From a virus: a DNA stretch of 64,000 nucleotides. Numbering within the stretch: position 1 is the stretch's first letter; every line of letters begins with the position of its first letter. Made by a program: the position numbers and the translations under genes. The stretch lies in the IMG/VR virus record IMGVR_UViG_3300027710_000020, positions 1 through 64,000 of that record; one strand, written 5' to 3'. Below the pieces are notes generated by a model that was not told the DNA's origin, searched no databases, and saw only the letters and a program-made list of their open reading frames with translations. This document shows positions 1-8,385 of the stretch, piece by piece.

Positions 1-2
1 AT

Positions 3-1634
3 TCACCACGTTCATTTGATGAGACTATGTATATCCTTATGTGCGGTACAGGTGTAGGATTCTCTGTTGAGTATAAGTACATCAATAAGCTTCCTGCCGT
101 CCCAGAAACTTTAGAGAAGTCAACTACAGTTATTACAGTAGAAGACTCAAAGCAGGGCTGGGCTAAAGCATACCGTGAGTTGCTAGCACTACTTTGGTCT
201 GGACAGATTCCAGCAATTGATGTTTCTAAGGTAAGACCAGCAGGAGCAAGACTTAAGACAATGGGTGGAAGATCTTCAGGCCCACAGCCACTTATTAACT
301 TGTTTGATTTTACAATTGCAAAGTTTAAGAATGCTACAGGAAGAAACCTAAAGCCAATCGAATGCCACGACATTATGTGCAAGATTGGTGAAGTAGTTGT
401 TGTAGGAGGAGTTCGTCGCTCAGCAATGATTTCTCTTTCTAATATTAATGATATTGAAATGGCGCAGGCAAAGTCAGGTAACTGGTGGGAAGCAAGCCCA
501 CAACGTGCCCTGTCTAATAACTCTGTTGCGTATTCACGCAAGCCAGAGATGGAGCAATTTATTGCAGAATGGAAATCTCTATATGATTCAAAATCAGGAG
601 AACGAGGCATATACAATGTGGCCGCAGCTCAAGCCCAAGCAGCCAAGTATGGAAGAAGAGATCCAGATATACACTATGGAACTAACCCGTGTTCAGAGAT
701 TATTCTACGTCCTTACCAGTTTTGTAATCTTTCAGAAGTCGTACTACGTGAAAATGATACAAAGAAAGATATTGAACGTAAAGTAGAACTAGCAACTATT
801 CTTGGAACCTGGCAGTCCACTCTTACAGACTTTAAGTATCTACGTAAGATTTGGAAAGATAACACAGAAGAGGAACGCTTACTAGGAGTTTCTTTGACTG
901 GACAGTTTGGGCATAAGTTTATGTCAGGCAAACAAGATTTGGTTGCACTAGAGTCATTCTTGATGACCCTTAGAGAAGCAGCAAGAGCAAAGAATAAAGA
1001 AGAGGCTGGGAAAATTGGGATTCCTGAGTCTGCCGCTATTACTTGTGTAAAGCCTTCTGGAACAGTGTCTCAATTGGTCGGGGTATCTTCAGGAATGCAT
1101 GCTTGGCATTCTCCATACTATATTAGAACTGTTCGTGGTTCAAAGGGAGATCCAATTTCTACCTTCCTTAAAGAGGTGGGGATTCCAGTAGAAGATGATG
1201 TAATGAAGCCAAACGATACATACGTATTTTCATTCCCAGTAAAGGCACCAGAGGGTGCAATTGTCAGAAATGATCTAACAGCTATTGAGCACCTTAACAT
1301 TTGGTTGGTTTACCAACGTGCATGGTGTGAGCATAAGCCATCAATTACAGTTTCTGTAAAAGAAGATGAGTGGATGGAAGTAGGAGCATGGGTATATAAG
1401 CATTTTGACGAAGTGTCTGGAATTTCATTCCTTCCACACTCAGATCACTCATACAAGCAGGCTCCATATCAAGAAGTAGATAAGGCTGAATACGATGCAC
1501 TTGTTGCAAAGATGCCTAAAGATATTCGCTGGGAAGATTTATCTTTTTATGAGACAGAGGATGGCACATCTACTAATGCCACCCTTGCCTGCAGCTCAGA
1601 TGGAAATTGTGAGCTTGTAGACATATCTGCTTAA
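3..1634 (+). CDS. nrdJ: Adenosylcobalamin-dependent (class II) ribonucleotide reductase, 3' part
   Basis: The reading frame is open back to the window edge, so the N-terminal part is missing; the first internal ATG is at 27. The enzyme reduces ribonucleotides to deoxyribonucleotides using B12. Counting from that ATG, NPCSE carries C222 and E224 and is followed by C233. This C-x-E-x8-C spacing is that of C408/E410/C419 in the monomeric Lactobacillus leichmannii enzyme, which holds the thiyl radical site. A CX5C pair (C522, C528) near the C-terminus is the expected thioredoxin-dependent shuttle. The other active-site cysteine should lie upstream of the window. The visible 535 residues against about 740 in the family imply that roughly 200 are missing. 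No intein interrupts the visible part. Confidence 0.93.
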   Translation, partial: SPRSFDETMYILMCGTGVGFSVEYKYINKLPAVPETLEKSTTVITVEDSKQGWAKAYRELLALLWSGQIPAIDVSKVRPAGARLKTMGGRSSGPQPLINLFDFTIAKFKNATGRNLKPIECHDIMCKIGEVVVVGGVRRSAMISLSNINDIEMAQAKSGNWWEASPQRALSNNSVAYSRKPEMEQFIAEWKSLYDSKSGERGIYNVAAAQAQAAKYGRRDPDIHYGTNPCSEIILRPYQFCNLSEVVLRENDTKKDIERKVELATILGTWQSTLTDFKYLRKIWKDNTEEERLLGVSLTGQFGHKFMSGKQDLVALESFLMTLREAARAKNKEEAGKIGIPESAAITCVKPSGTVSQLVGVSSGMHAWHSPYYIRTVRGSKGDPISTFLKEVGIPVEDDVMKPNDTYVFSFPVKAPEGAIVRNDLTAIEHLNIWLVYQRAWCEHKPSITVSVKEDEWMEVGAWVYKHFDEVSGISFLPHSDHSYKQAPYQEVDKAEYDALVAKMPKDIRWEDLSFYETEDGTSTNATLACSSDGNCELVDISA

Positions 1635-1652
1635 TGTGGTAGAATTATAGTA

Positions 1653-1689
1653 TTGGGGATATTCCCCAAAATTCTGGGCACCCCGCCCA
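1653..1689 (+). promoter_or_regulatory. Two small hairpins in the leader of the holin-like gene
   Basis: TTGGGGA (1653-1659) faces TCCCCAA (1663-1669) with a 3-nt loop, and TGGGC (1675-1679) faces GCCCA (1685-1689) around ACCCC. The GGGG of the first arm could alternatively pair with the CCCC at 1681-1684. They sit between the reductase stop and the Shine-Dalgarno GGAG at 1694. No T-run follows, so a terminator is unlikely; control of translation or mRNA stability is possible. Confidence 0.35.
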
Positions 1690-1705
1690 AAATGGAGATG
1701 ATAAT

Positions 1706-1942
1706 ATGGCTAAATTCGATAAAGCGGATTTAAACAAAGATGGAAAGGTAACAATGACAGAACAAATTTTAGCAGCGCTTGGAACATATGCTCGTGCATT
1801 TCTTTCAGCAGCAATTGCTCTATATATGACTGGAAATACAAATCCAAGAGACCTTCTTCTAGGTGGCGTAGCAGCTGTTGCACCAGTAATCCTTAAGGCT
1901 CTAAGCCCAAGTAACAAGGAATTCGGATTCGTAGCAAAGTAA
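1706..1942 (+). CDS. Small EF-hand and two-helix membrane protein, possible holin
   Basis: This 78-residue protein starts with a perfect 12-residue EF-hand loop (D8, N10, D12, G13, V15, E19), which predicts Ca2+ binding. Two hydrophobic stretches follow, roughly residues 30-43 and 49-65, and then a short charged tail. Size and topology resemble the two-helix holins of siphoviruses. No endolysin lies beside it, so a holin role is a guess from shape alone; it could instead be another small virion or membrane protein. A GGAG lies 8 nt before the ATG. The gene is flanked by its own leader hairpins and a terminator, so it appears to be a single-gene unit. Confidence 0.6.
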   Translation: MAKFDKADLNKDGKVTMTEQILAALGTYARAFLSAAIALYMTGNTNPRDLLLGGVAAVAPVILKALSPSNKEFGFVAK

Positions 1943-1966
1943 AAATTTAATATCGAATTAGGGACT

Positions 1967-2004
1967 CTCCTGTGCTAAAATAAGTACAGGAGTTTTCCTA
2001 TTTT
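1967..2004 (+). terminator. Rho-independent terminator after the holin-like gene
   Basis: A 9-bp stem with one G-U pair (1967-1975 with 1984-1992) encloses an 8-nt AT loop and is followed by TTTT and then a second T-run. The loop contains TAAAAT, which also resembles a -10 box, so a promoter for the next gene may overlap the terminator. Confidence 0.55.
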
Positions 2005-2014
2005 AGGAGATGTT

Positions 2015-2368
2015 ATGTCAGCAGTTAAAAATTTTGAAGTAGACCAAAATGCAACATTTTCTTTTGTTGTAGAATATAGAGACAACCAAGACTTACCGAT
2101 AAGTCTAGTCGGTGCTTCTGCAAAACTTCAGGTTAGAGACACAAAAGGCGGATCAAAGTTAGCGTTTACATTAACTACCCCTAATCTATCAAATGGAATT
2201 TCAATAGATCCGACTGCTGGAAAACTAACAATTAAAATGACACCAGCACAGACAAATAAACTATTCTATCCAAAATCAGCCTATGATCTTATGGTGACAG
2301 ATAGCAACGGAAATAAAATAAAATTACTTGAAGGCTTTTTAGCACTAAGTAGGTCGGTGACAGTATGA
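2015..2368 (+). CDS. Ig-like virion protein, BppU N-terminal type
   Basis: The 117 residues read as one beta-sandwich. The pattern of a polar N-terminus, YRDNQDLPISLVGA, a valine-rich strand, then YDLMVTDSNG and a closing EGFLAL strand is that of the small domain often found as a separate gene or at the N-terminus of baseplate upper proteins and fibres in siphoviruses. It probably anchors or decorates the tail. AGGAG lies 5 nt before the start. The stop overlaps the next start (ATGA), implying translational coupling with the fibre gene that follows. Family placement is from memory of the pattern. Confidence 0.6.
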   Translation: MSAVKNFEVDQNATFSFVVEYRDNQDLPISLVGASAKLQVRDTKGGSKLAFTLTTPNLSNGISIDPTAGKLTIKMTPAQTNKLFYPKSAYDLMVTDSNGNKIKLLEGFLALSRSVTV

Positions 2369-2808
2369 CAGTAGAAAAAGTAATAGTAACAGAAGTCGTA
2401 AATGATGTAGTTATTTCCAGTCCTGGCCCTCAAGGACCAAGAGGAAAAACAATATTAAATGGCCTAGGTGCCCCATCAGAAACACTAGGTCTTGAAGGCG
2501 ATTTTTATTACGACAAAAACACAACAAGATTTTATGGTCCAAAGCCCTCAGACTTTACATGGGTCGGAGCAGCAAACTACCTCCTAACAGCTGGAACATT
2601 GACTTACCCTTGGTTGATCAATCAAGTAACAGGTCCAGTAAATGGAATATATAGCCTTCAGATAACACATAATTTGGGATACAATCCAAATGTGACTATC
2701 AAAAATTCTGCAGGCGACATATTAGAAACGGGAATAGACTATAATAGTATTAACCAGATTACACTGACAATGGCACAACCATTTTCAGGGACAGCGTACC
2801 TGTCCTAA
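2365..2808 (+). CDS. Short fibre protein with a collagen-like stub and HNLG domain
   Basis: After about 18 residues comes a short collagen-like stretch (GPQGPRG), then a GDFYYD...YGPK element typical of phage fibres, then a C-terminal beta domain beginning THNLGYNP. The same C-terminal domain closes the next gene, so the two are modular relatives. A minor fibre or tip decoration is the likely role. The start overlaps the upstream stop by 4 nt. Receptor or ligand cannot be read from the sequence. Confidence 0.65.
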   Translation: MTVEKVIVTEVVNDVVISSPGPQGPRGKTILNGLGAPSETLGLEGDFYYDKNTTRFYGPKPSDFTWVGAANYLLTAGTLTYPWLINQVTGPVNGIYSLQITHNLGYNPNVTIKNSAGDILETGIDYNSINQITLTMAQPFSGTAYLS

Positions 2809-2821
2809 AGGAGAATAAAAA

Positions 2822-4210
2822 ATGGCAAGATTATTTGTAACCAACATTGACCTCAACAAGAATGAGCTGCTCAATGCAAGAATTCAGAATTTAAGTTCAG
2901 CACCATCCAATCCAGTAGCGGGTCAGATTTATTATGACTCAAGCAATAATACAATGTACTACTACAATGGACTTGCCTCTCCAAATGGTCCATGGATGCC
3001 AATGTCTGGTTCTACAGAGGTTATTCAAGATGTAATTGGTTCAGCAATCGTTGGCGGAGTTGGTCTAACATCAACATACAACGATGCAGCAGGCACAACA
3101 ACAATAGACTTAGATAACACTACAGTAACTGCTGGCTCATACGGTTCAACAACAAAGATCCCAACATTTACCGTAGATGCACAAGGTCGTTTAACCGCAG
3201 CAAGCGAAGCAGACGTAGCAACAAACCTTTCAATAGCAGGAGACACTGGAACAGATACAGTTAATCTATTAACTGACACATTAACTGTTGCTGGCGGAGA
3301 AGGAATTGACGTAGCTGTAACAAATAATACAGTTACAGTATCAGCAGAAGATGCAACTTCAACTAATAAAGGCGTTGCAAGCTTTGACGCAACAGATTTT
3401 ACAGTAACATCAGGAGCAGTAACATTAAACGCTGAGCGTGTTCAAGATATTGTTGCTGGACAAATCAATGCAGGCGAAGGTATAGATGTAACATATGATG
3501 ATGTAGCAAACATACTAACAGTAGATGCAGAAATTGCAACAACTACAAACCGTGGTGTTGCTTCTTTTGCTACAACAGATTTTACCGTAACAGACGGTGC
3601 AGTAAGTGTTAAGAATGTAAACCTTGGAAGCCAAACAACTGGTGATTATGTTGCAAACATTACAGGAACAGCTAATGAAGTAACAGTAAGCCCTACAGCA
3701 GGAGAAGGCACAACAGTAACAATTGGTCTTCCAGATGATGTAAGCATTACAAATAATTTAACAGTAGGCGGAAACCTAAACGTAGCTGGAACAATAAACT
3801 CAGTAAATACTACACAGGTAAATATTGTTGATAATAAGATTAATCTTAATACCGACTATACTGGAACACCAACAGCAGATGCTGGAATTCGTGTAGAGCG
3901 TGGCGATGGCGCAGATGTTGAAGTTCTATGGAATGAGACAAGCGATAACTGGACACTTACAAATAATGGAACAAACTATCATGCAATTGCAAGAAAGTAC
4001 GCAGAAAATCTTGCTAACCCTTCAGATTTAACAGCGCTTGTTGTAACACACAATTTGGGATCAGATGATGTTACTGTTCAAGTTTTTGAAACAGCAGGGC
4101 TAAAAGCTTTAGTTGAAACAGATGTAGAGCGTACATCAGCAAACACAATTACACTAAGATTTGCAACAGCGCCTGCAAGTGGAGCCTACAGAGTCGTAAT
4201 TACTGGATAA
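2822..4210 (+). CDS. Tail fibre or adhesin with repeated beta modules
   Basis: This 462-residue protein begins with an N-terminal adaptor and a GQIYYDSSNNTMYYYNG element. Long low-complexity Thr/Val/Asn/Asp beta repeats follow, with a twice-used motif resembling TSTNKGVASF and TTTNRGVASF. Next is a T4-like fibre motif (SITNNLTVGGNLNVAG). A C-terminal THNLG domain is shared with the preceding gene. The composition is that of a trimeric beta-structured fibre. AGGAGA precedes the start, and the gene sits in the same operon as its neighbours on both sides. Confidence 0.75.
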   Translation: MARLFVTNIDLNKNELLNARIQNLSSAPSNPVAGQIYYDSSNNTMYYYNGLASPNGPWMPMSGSTEVIQDVIGSAIVGGVGLTSTYNDAAGTTTIDLDNTTVTAGSYGSTTKIPTFTVDAQGRLTAASEADVATNLSIAGDTGTDTVNLLTDTLTVAGGEGIDVAVTNNTVTVSAEDATSTNKGVASFDATDFTVTSGAVTLNAERVQDIVAGQINAGEGIDVTYDDVANILTVDAEIATTTNRGVASFATTDFTVTDGAVSVKNVNLGSQTTGDYVANITGTANEVTVSPTAGEGTTVTIGLPDDVSITNNLTVGGNLNVAGTINSVNTTQVNIVDNKINLNTDYTGTPTADAGIRVERGDGADVEVLWNETSDNWTLTNNGTNYHAIARKYAENLANPSDLTALVVTHNLGSDDVTVQVFETAGLKALVETDVERTSANTITLRFATAPASGAYRVVITG

Positions 4211-4221
4211 GGGAGTTTTAA

Positions 4222-4473
4222 ATGTCAGTTCAAAGATTAGTTCCCTTACACGCAGTAGCACTAGCAACAGATCCAGCAAACCCACGCATAGGTGATATTT
4301 ATTTTAATACTGCTGAATCTTCTTTAAAATATTATGATGGTTCGTCTTGGAGCCCAGTTGGCGGTGCCATAACAGGCCTACTAGATCATATTCATACATA
4401 TGATGGAGCAGTTTATTCTGTAGAATCAGTTGAAGTTCCAAGTCCAGGAGTAGTTGATGGCGGTGCTGCATAA
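4222..4473 (+). CDS. Small fibre-associated protein
   Basis: The 83 residues hold one GDIYFNTAESSLKYYDG unit, the same element seen in the larger fibres nearby, and a short hydrophilic tail. It may be a capping or attachment subunit for the neighbouring fibres. GGGAG precedes the start. Its stop overlaps the next start (TAATG), so the two are probably coupled. No enzymatic motif is visible. Confidence 0.6.
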   Translation: MSVQRLVPLHAVALATDPANPRIGDIYFNTAESSLKYYDGSSWSPVGGAITGLLDHIHTYDGAVYSVESVEVPSPGVVDGGAA

Positions 4474-5861
4474 TGCCATCAGTAACGATAAAAATTAGAA
4501 GAGGTACTTCATCTCAATGGTCTTCTTCCACAAGACCTTTAGCAGCTGGAGAACTAGGTCTAGATACAACGCTAAATAAAATAAAAGCTGGAAATGGAAC
4601 AAGTTTATGGCCAGCACTTCCATTTTTAAGCGTTATACCAAGTGAAATTACAGAGCTTGCTCAAGATGCAATAGACTCAGCATTAGTTGCTGGAACAGGT
4701 GTATCCAAAACCTATAACGATGTTGCAAATACAATCACTCTTGCAGTTGACAGCACTATTGCAAGCAAATTATATGTTGATGCAGCAATTGATGCATTAG
4801 ATGATACAGTTTCCACTGGTTATATTCCAATGAGTTTATTGGGAAACCCAGAAGGAGTTGCAGAACTTGATTTAAATGGTTTTGTTCCAGACTCTCAAAT
4901 CCCAGCAACAATTGCAAGAGACACAGAAATTACTTCTGCAATTTCTACTGAAGTAACAAACAGAAATTTAGCTATTACAGCTGCTATATCAAACCTTATA
5001 GATACAGCACCCGATGCATTAAATACTTTAAATGAAATTGCCGCTGCAATTAATGATGATGCTTCATACGCTGCAACTATAACAACAGCACTAGGAACAA
5101 AAGCTCCTATTGCTTCACCGACATTTACTGGAACAGTAAGCGGTATTACAAAAACAATGATTGGCTTAGAAAATGTAGACAATACGGCAGACTCTGTTAA
5201 GCCAATATCTACTGCTACCCAAACAGCATTAGATAATAAAGTTTCTATTTCACAGCCTTCTGTAGATTATTATATTACTAATTCAGGCTCAGGTGGATAC
5301 CTTGTAAATGGAGTTTTAAACGATACTATTAGCTTTGCAAAAGGCAAGCGGTACAGAATTGTAGTTAATGCTACAAACCACCCTTTCTGGATTCAAACAG
5401 TGCCAGGCGGGTACTCGTTAGCAAATGTTTATTCTGAAGGCATAACAAATGCTGGAGCAGATAATGGTTCTATTATTGTAGAGCTTCCGCAGAATGCCCC
5501 AGATAATTTATATTATGCCTGTCAATATCATCCATCTATGTCAGGATCAGTTTCTGTTAGATCTGAAGATTCGATAACAATAAATTCTAAGTCTACCAGT
5601 TACACTATTGCGCCAATAGATTCTGGAAGACTTATTGAAATGTCTGCAGGCGGAACTATAACAATAACAGATTCTAACTTGTTTCCCATTGGATACTCTG
5701 TAGATATATTACAAACAGGAACCTCTCAGGTTACTATAGCAGGAGATGGATTTACTCCAAATTCTACTCCTGGATTAAAATTACGTGCACAGTGGAGTAG
5801 TGCAACTTTAATTAAACGAGCATTAAATTCCTGGGTTGTCCTAGGCGATCTGAGCGTTTAA
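4473..5861 (+). CDS. Adhesin with Mtd-N, fibre repeats and a cupredoxin-like domain
   Basis: The first 45 residues match the N-terminal domain of the Bordetella phage major tropism determinant (KIRRGTSSQW, then AGELGLDTTLNKIKAGNGT), which docks adhesins to the baseplate. Residues about 140-260 are fibre repeats of the NEIAAAINDD and SPTFTGTVSG types. Residues about 280-370 look like a cupredoxin, with H303 and a C350-x2-H353-x2-M356 cluster, the usual type 1 copper ligands. The C-terminus is another beta module. No reverse transcriptase or diversity-generating repeat is seen, so Mtd-like variation is not implied. Confidence 0.75.
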   Translation: MPSVTIKIRRGTSSQWSSSTRPLAAGELGLDTTLNKIKAGNGTSLWPALPFLSVIPSEITELAQDAIDSALVAGTGVSKTYNDVANTITLAVDSTIASKLYVDAAIDALDDTVSTGYIPMSLLGNPEGVAELDLNGFVPDSQIPATIARDTEITSAISTEVTNRNLAITAAISNLIDTAPDALNTLNEIAAAINDDASYAATITTALGTKAPIASPTFTGTVSGITKTMIGLENVDNTADSVKPISTATQTALDNKVSISQPSVDYYITNSGSGGYLVNGVLNDTISFAKGKRYRIVVNATNHPFWIQTVPGGYSLANVYSEGITNAGADNGSIIVELPQNAPDNLYYACQYHPSMSGSVSVRSEDSITINSKSTSYTIAPIDSGRLIEMSAGGTITITDSNLFPIGYSVDILQTGTSQVTIAGDGFTPNSTPGLKLRAQWSSATLIKRALNSWVVLGDLSV

Positions 5862-5862
5862 A

Positions 5863-7236
5863 ATGGCTAGAAGAAGATCTAGCAAAAGAATTTCGATATC
5901 GAGAGTCGGTATTAGAAAAGTAAACGTGCCTAACTTATCAGGTTTAAGTAGATCTCAAGCAAAAACAGCCCTAGAATCAGTTGGACTGAGTTGGTCTGAA
6001 ACTGCCTCTGATATTCAAAATATAAATTTAAATCAGTCAATTGTAGATCAAGAAATTGCAAGCGGAAGTACTGTTAAAATTGGTGAGACTATACCATTTA
6101 GATATTACAATTATGTAGAGCCTCCACCACCACCGCCGCCGCCAAGTCCATACCCAAATATAGGTTCTGTTATTGCGTATGGCGCAGGAGCAGGCCAAGC
6201 TTGGACTCAAGATCAAGCCTACATAACATGGGGAGGAAGCGGTTGGGGTTCATATACCGTTACAGCTAGCAATGGTTCTTCGAATAATAGTGCATCCTCT
6301 GGGGGAGGCCCACCAGTACTACTAAGTGGTTTTTCTGCTGGCACAAATTACTCTGTAACCGTAACACTATATGCAAATGCAAATTATAGTGGATCTTCTG
6401 CGTCTTCCAGTACAAGCTTTACTACTGCTGCAGCATCTGTTCCACCACAAGGTCCACCAGCAGGACCACCTGCAGGCCCACCAGCAGGCCCACCAGTAGA
6501 TTGTGATTATGTAGATGCCCCAACATATTGCACTAACGTAAACGCTCAAGGTTATGGAAACGCATATCAAAGATCTTGGACGGCTGGATGCCCAGACGTA
6601 TACCTTGGATACAGTTTTTGTGGAATTTCAGCTCCACCAAGTGCACCACCAGCAGATCCACCAGCAGCACCACCAGCAGATCCACCAGCAGCTCCACCAG
6701 CAGATCCACCAGCTTTTCCACCAATAGATTTGCCACCACTTGGACCACCTGTTGGAAAATCTGTTTCGGTATCTACTTTAGTTAGAACTCCATCAGGACT
6801 TGTTCGTGCTGAAAATTTAAATGTAGGTGACATATTACTTTCTGCAGATCTAGAAGGATTCCCATATAATCCATCTGAAGGTGTTACCGAAGAAGCATTA
6901 TCATGGACAAGTGATAATCCAAACTTAAATATTGTAAATACAGAAATAGTTGGAATAACTAGGAGAATTGGAGACAAGGCTGTTGTAATTAATGGCGATA
7001 TCTTCTCACAGTGGCACTGGATCCTTGTAAAAAGAAATGGAATAACTCAATTTATTAGGTCTGAAGAAGTTGTTGAGCAGTTAGATTATGTCTTTGACCT
7101 AGATAGTAATAGTTGGGAAATTGTAGACTTATTTGAAGTAATAGAAGTTGCTCATGAAACCATATCAATAGACTGTGAACCTTACGATATGTTCTTTACT
7201 GAAAAAATGCTAACACATGATTCCTTCGCAATATAA
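5863..7236 (+). CDS. PASTA / proline-repeat adhesin ending in a Hint (intein-like) domain
   Basis: Residues about 20-85 form a PASTA-type domain (VPNLSGLSRSQAKTALE), followed by an eight-proline run and an Fn3-like domain. GPPA repeats, a short cysteine-bearing segment (four Cys) and APPADPP repeats lead to residues 300-454, which look like a Hint fold. Block A reads SVSVSTLV with S300 where inteins have Cys1, followed by RAENLNVGD. The end reads LTHDS with H452, D453 and S454 where inteins have His-Asn-Cys/Ser. Only three residues follow. This resembles bacterial intein-like domains that cleave or cross-link a protein. Activity is uncertain given the Ser and Asp substitutions. Confidence 0.7.
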   Translation: MARRRSSKRISISRVGIRKVNVPNLSGLSRSQAKTALESVGLSWSETASDIQNINLNQSIVDQEIASGSTVKIGETIPFRYYNYVEPPPPPPPPSPYPNIGSVIAYGAGAGQAWTQDQAYITWGGSGWGSYTVTASNGSSNNSASSGGGPPVLLSGFSAGTNYSVTVTLYANANYSGSSASSSTSFTTAAASVPPQGPPAGPPAGPPAGPPVDCDYVDAPTYCTNVNAQGYGNAYQRSWTAGCPDVYLGYSFCGISAPPSAPPADPPAAPPADPPAAPPADPPAFPPIDLPPLGPPVGKSVSVSTLVRTPSGLVRAENLNVGDILLSADLEGFPYNPSEGVTEEALSWTSDNPNLNIVNTEIVGITRRIGDKAVVINGDIFSQWHWILVKRNGITQFIRSEEVVEQLDYVFDLDSNSWEIVDLFEVIEVAHETISIDCEPYDMFFTEKMLTHDSFAI

Positions 7237-7768
7237 TATTATAAGTCTGAAAAAAATTAATGAAAAGATAGTGCCTGTATTTTCAGCCTGGCCTAAAGAG
7301 CTTGCGGGGTGGTGGCTTCAGATAACAGAAGTATCTTTGTTACAAACAAAATGGGTGTGTCAGTTTTATTTTAATAACGATCACGCAGAAGGAGCTGTTA
7401 TAGTTTCAAGTTGTGTTGTAAAAAATTATCCAGACATGTATCTGCTTGTGGATTATGACGGAACCGTAGACAGAGTTTACATAAATCCAGTTTATAGAAA
7501 AAGGGGGCTTTTAGCAGTTAGTGGTCCTATATTAAGAACCCTTATGTACGAGCTTTTTGATATAATAGTAGAGACAACTACAGATAGTAGCCTAAAAACA
7601 CAAAAGGGAATAATTGGAGCTTATGGATCAGGCGGAGAATATATTCCTTCAAGGAAGCCAGAAGAATTATTGTCTGATATTTCTGTAGATGACATTCTGC
7701 CACCAAGAGATCCTGTTTACCCGTTTGTTTGGGTTAAAGAAAGGCCTGGTGGTAAAATTGAGTCGTAA
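7217..7768 (+). CDS. Possible GNAT-like acetyltransferase
   Basis: The 183-residue protein has a central stretch VDRVYINPVYRKRGLLAVSG that resembles the acetyl-CoA pyrophosphate-binding motif of GNAT enzymes (V-x-P-x-YR-x-x-G), preceded by beta-rich sequence and followed by a helix. The N-terminus overlaps the Hint-domain gene by 20 nt. Substrate is unknown. I rate the family call as tentative because the C-terminal 50 residues are proline-rich and do not fit the fold. Translational coupling to the adhesin suggests a virion-related job such as modification of a structural protein. Confidence 0.45.
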   Translation: MIPSQYNIISLKKINEKIVPVFSAWPKELAGWWLQITEVSLLQTKWVCQFYFNNDHAEGAVIVSSCVVKNYPDMYLLVDYDGTVDRVYINPVYRKRGLLAVSGPILRTLMYELFDIIVETTTDSSLKTQKGIIGAYGSGGEYIPSRKPEELLSDISVDDILPPRDPVYPFVWVKERPGGKIES

Positions 7769-8345
7769 CGAAAGATTGCTATACAGATCTAATAAACAAA
7801 CACTGATACATGTAGGCCACACAGAGGCTGCTGGGGTATATGAAAAGTTTTACTCAGAATTAAACAAGAAAGATCTTGTATATCAATTTCCTGTTGCTGG
7901 CATTTTAGGAATGACACAAAAACCACAAGAGGTATTTCCAAATAAAAACAAAAACGTTTTATCTTTTCCAGATATTCAAGTTAATAAGATATTTAAAGAT
8001 GTTGTAGGGGCAGTAAAAGAATCCTGTAATAAGTTTAACTTAAGCTACGATACCAATAGATATTATCTTTCCTGTGATCTATTAGAATCGCCACCCACTG
8101 ATTTTTGGCACGATCAGTCTAGCGCAAGCAAGCCAGCTTTGTTTGGAATACTATGCCTAGAAGATTCTGTTTCTAACATAAAGATTAATGAAACCCCTCT
8201 TGCTTTAAGCCTAGGAGATATTATAATTTCTGAGGCGGGAAATAAGATTGTTTATCTAGACTATTTTAAATATCTAAGCATACAGGTTCTTCCAGTCTCT
8301 GAATTAAAGGGACAGTACTTAGAAAAATGGATACCTCTATGTTAA
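7758..8345 (+). CDS. Unrecognised protein, possible cupin or oxygenase fold
   Basis: The chosen start is TTG 7758, which overlaps the upstream stop by 11 nt behind GGTGG; GTG 7749 or ATG 7689 are alternatives. About 195 residues. The central part (DFWHDQSS, then ALFGILCLED, then LALSLGDIIISEAG) has the rhythm of a double-stranded beta-helix. A first His-x-Asp pair is not intact (HDQ) and no distal His is evident, so an active 2-oxoglutarate oxygenase is not supported. Its place after a proline-rich adhesin makes a hydroxylase tempting, but the residues do not back it. Confidence 0.45.
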   Translation: MSRNERLLYRSNKQTLIHVGHTEAAGVYEKFYSELNKKDLVYQFPVAGILGMTQKPQEVFPNKNKNVLSFPDIQVNKIFKDVVGAVKESCNKFNLSYDTNRYYLSCDLLESPPTDFWHDQSSASKPALFGILCLEDSVSNIKINETPLALSLGDIIISEAGNKIVYLDYFKYLSIQVLPVSELKGQYLEKWIPLC

Positions 8346-8357
8346 AAATAAGTCTTT

Positions 8358-8366
8358 TGGTATAAT
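8358..8366 (+). promoter_or_regulatory. Extended -10 promoter upstream of the zinc protein gene
   Basis: TGG directly precedes TATAAT (8361-8366), followed by TAAAG, a pattern repeated before other genes in the window. No good -35 box is seen at the right distance. The gene start is 20 nt downstream behind AGGGG. Confidence 0.5.
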
Positions 8367-8385
8367 TAAAGGCATAGGGGATAAA

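Noticed and set aside
3-1634. Intein in the ribonucleotide reductase, a frequent phage insertion site
   Set aside because: Sequence runs through the active-site region without any interruption.
4473-5861. Diversity-generating retroelement suggested by the Mtd-N domain
   Set aside because: No reverse transcriptase, template repeat or adenine-biased variable repeat is visible in the window.
7758-8345. Prolyl hydroxylase (2-oxoglutarate oxygenase) acting on the proline-rich adhesin
   Set aside because: The HxD pair reads HDQ and no distal His or Arg could be placed, so the active site is not supported.
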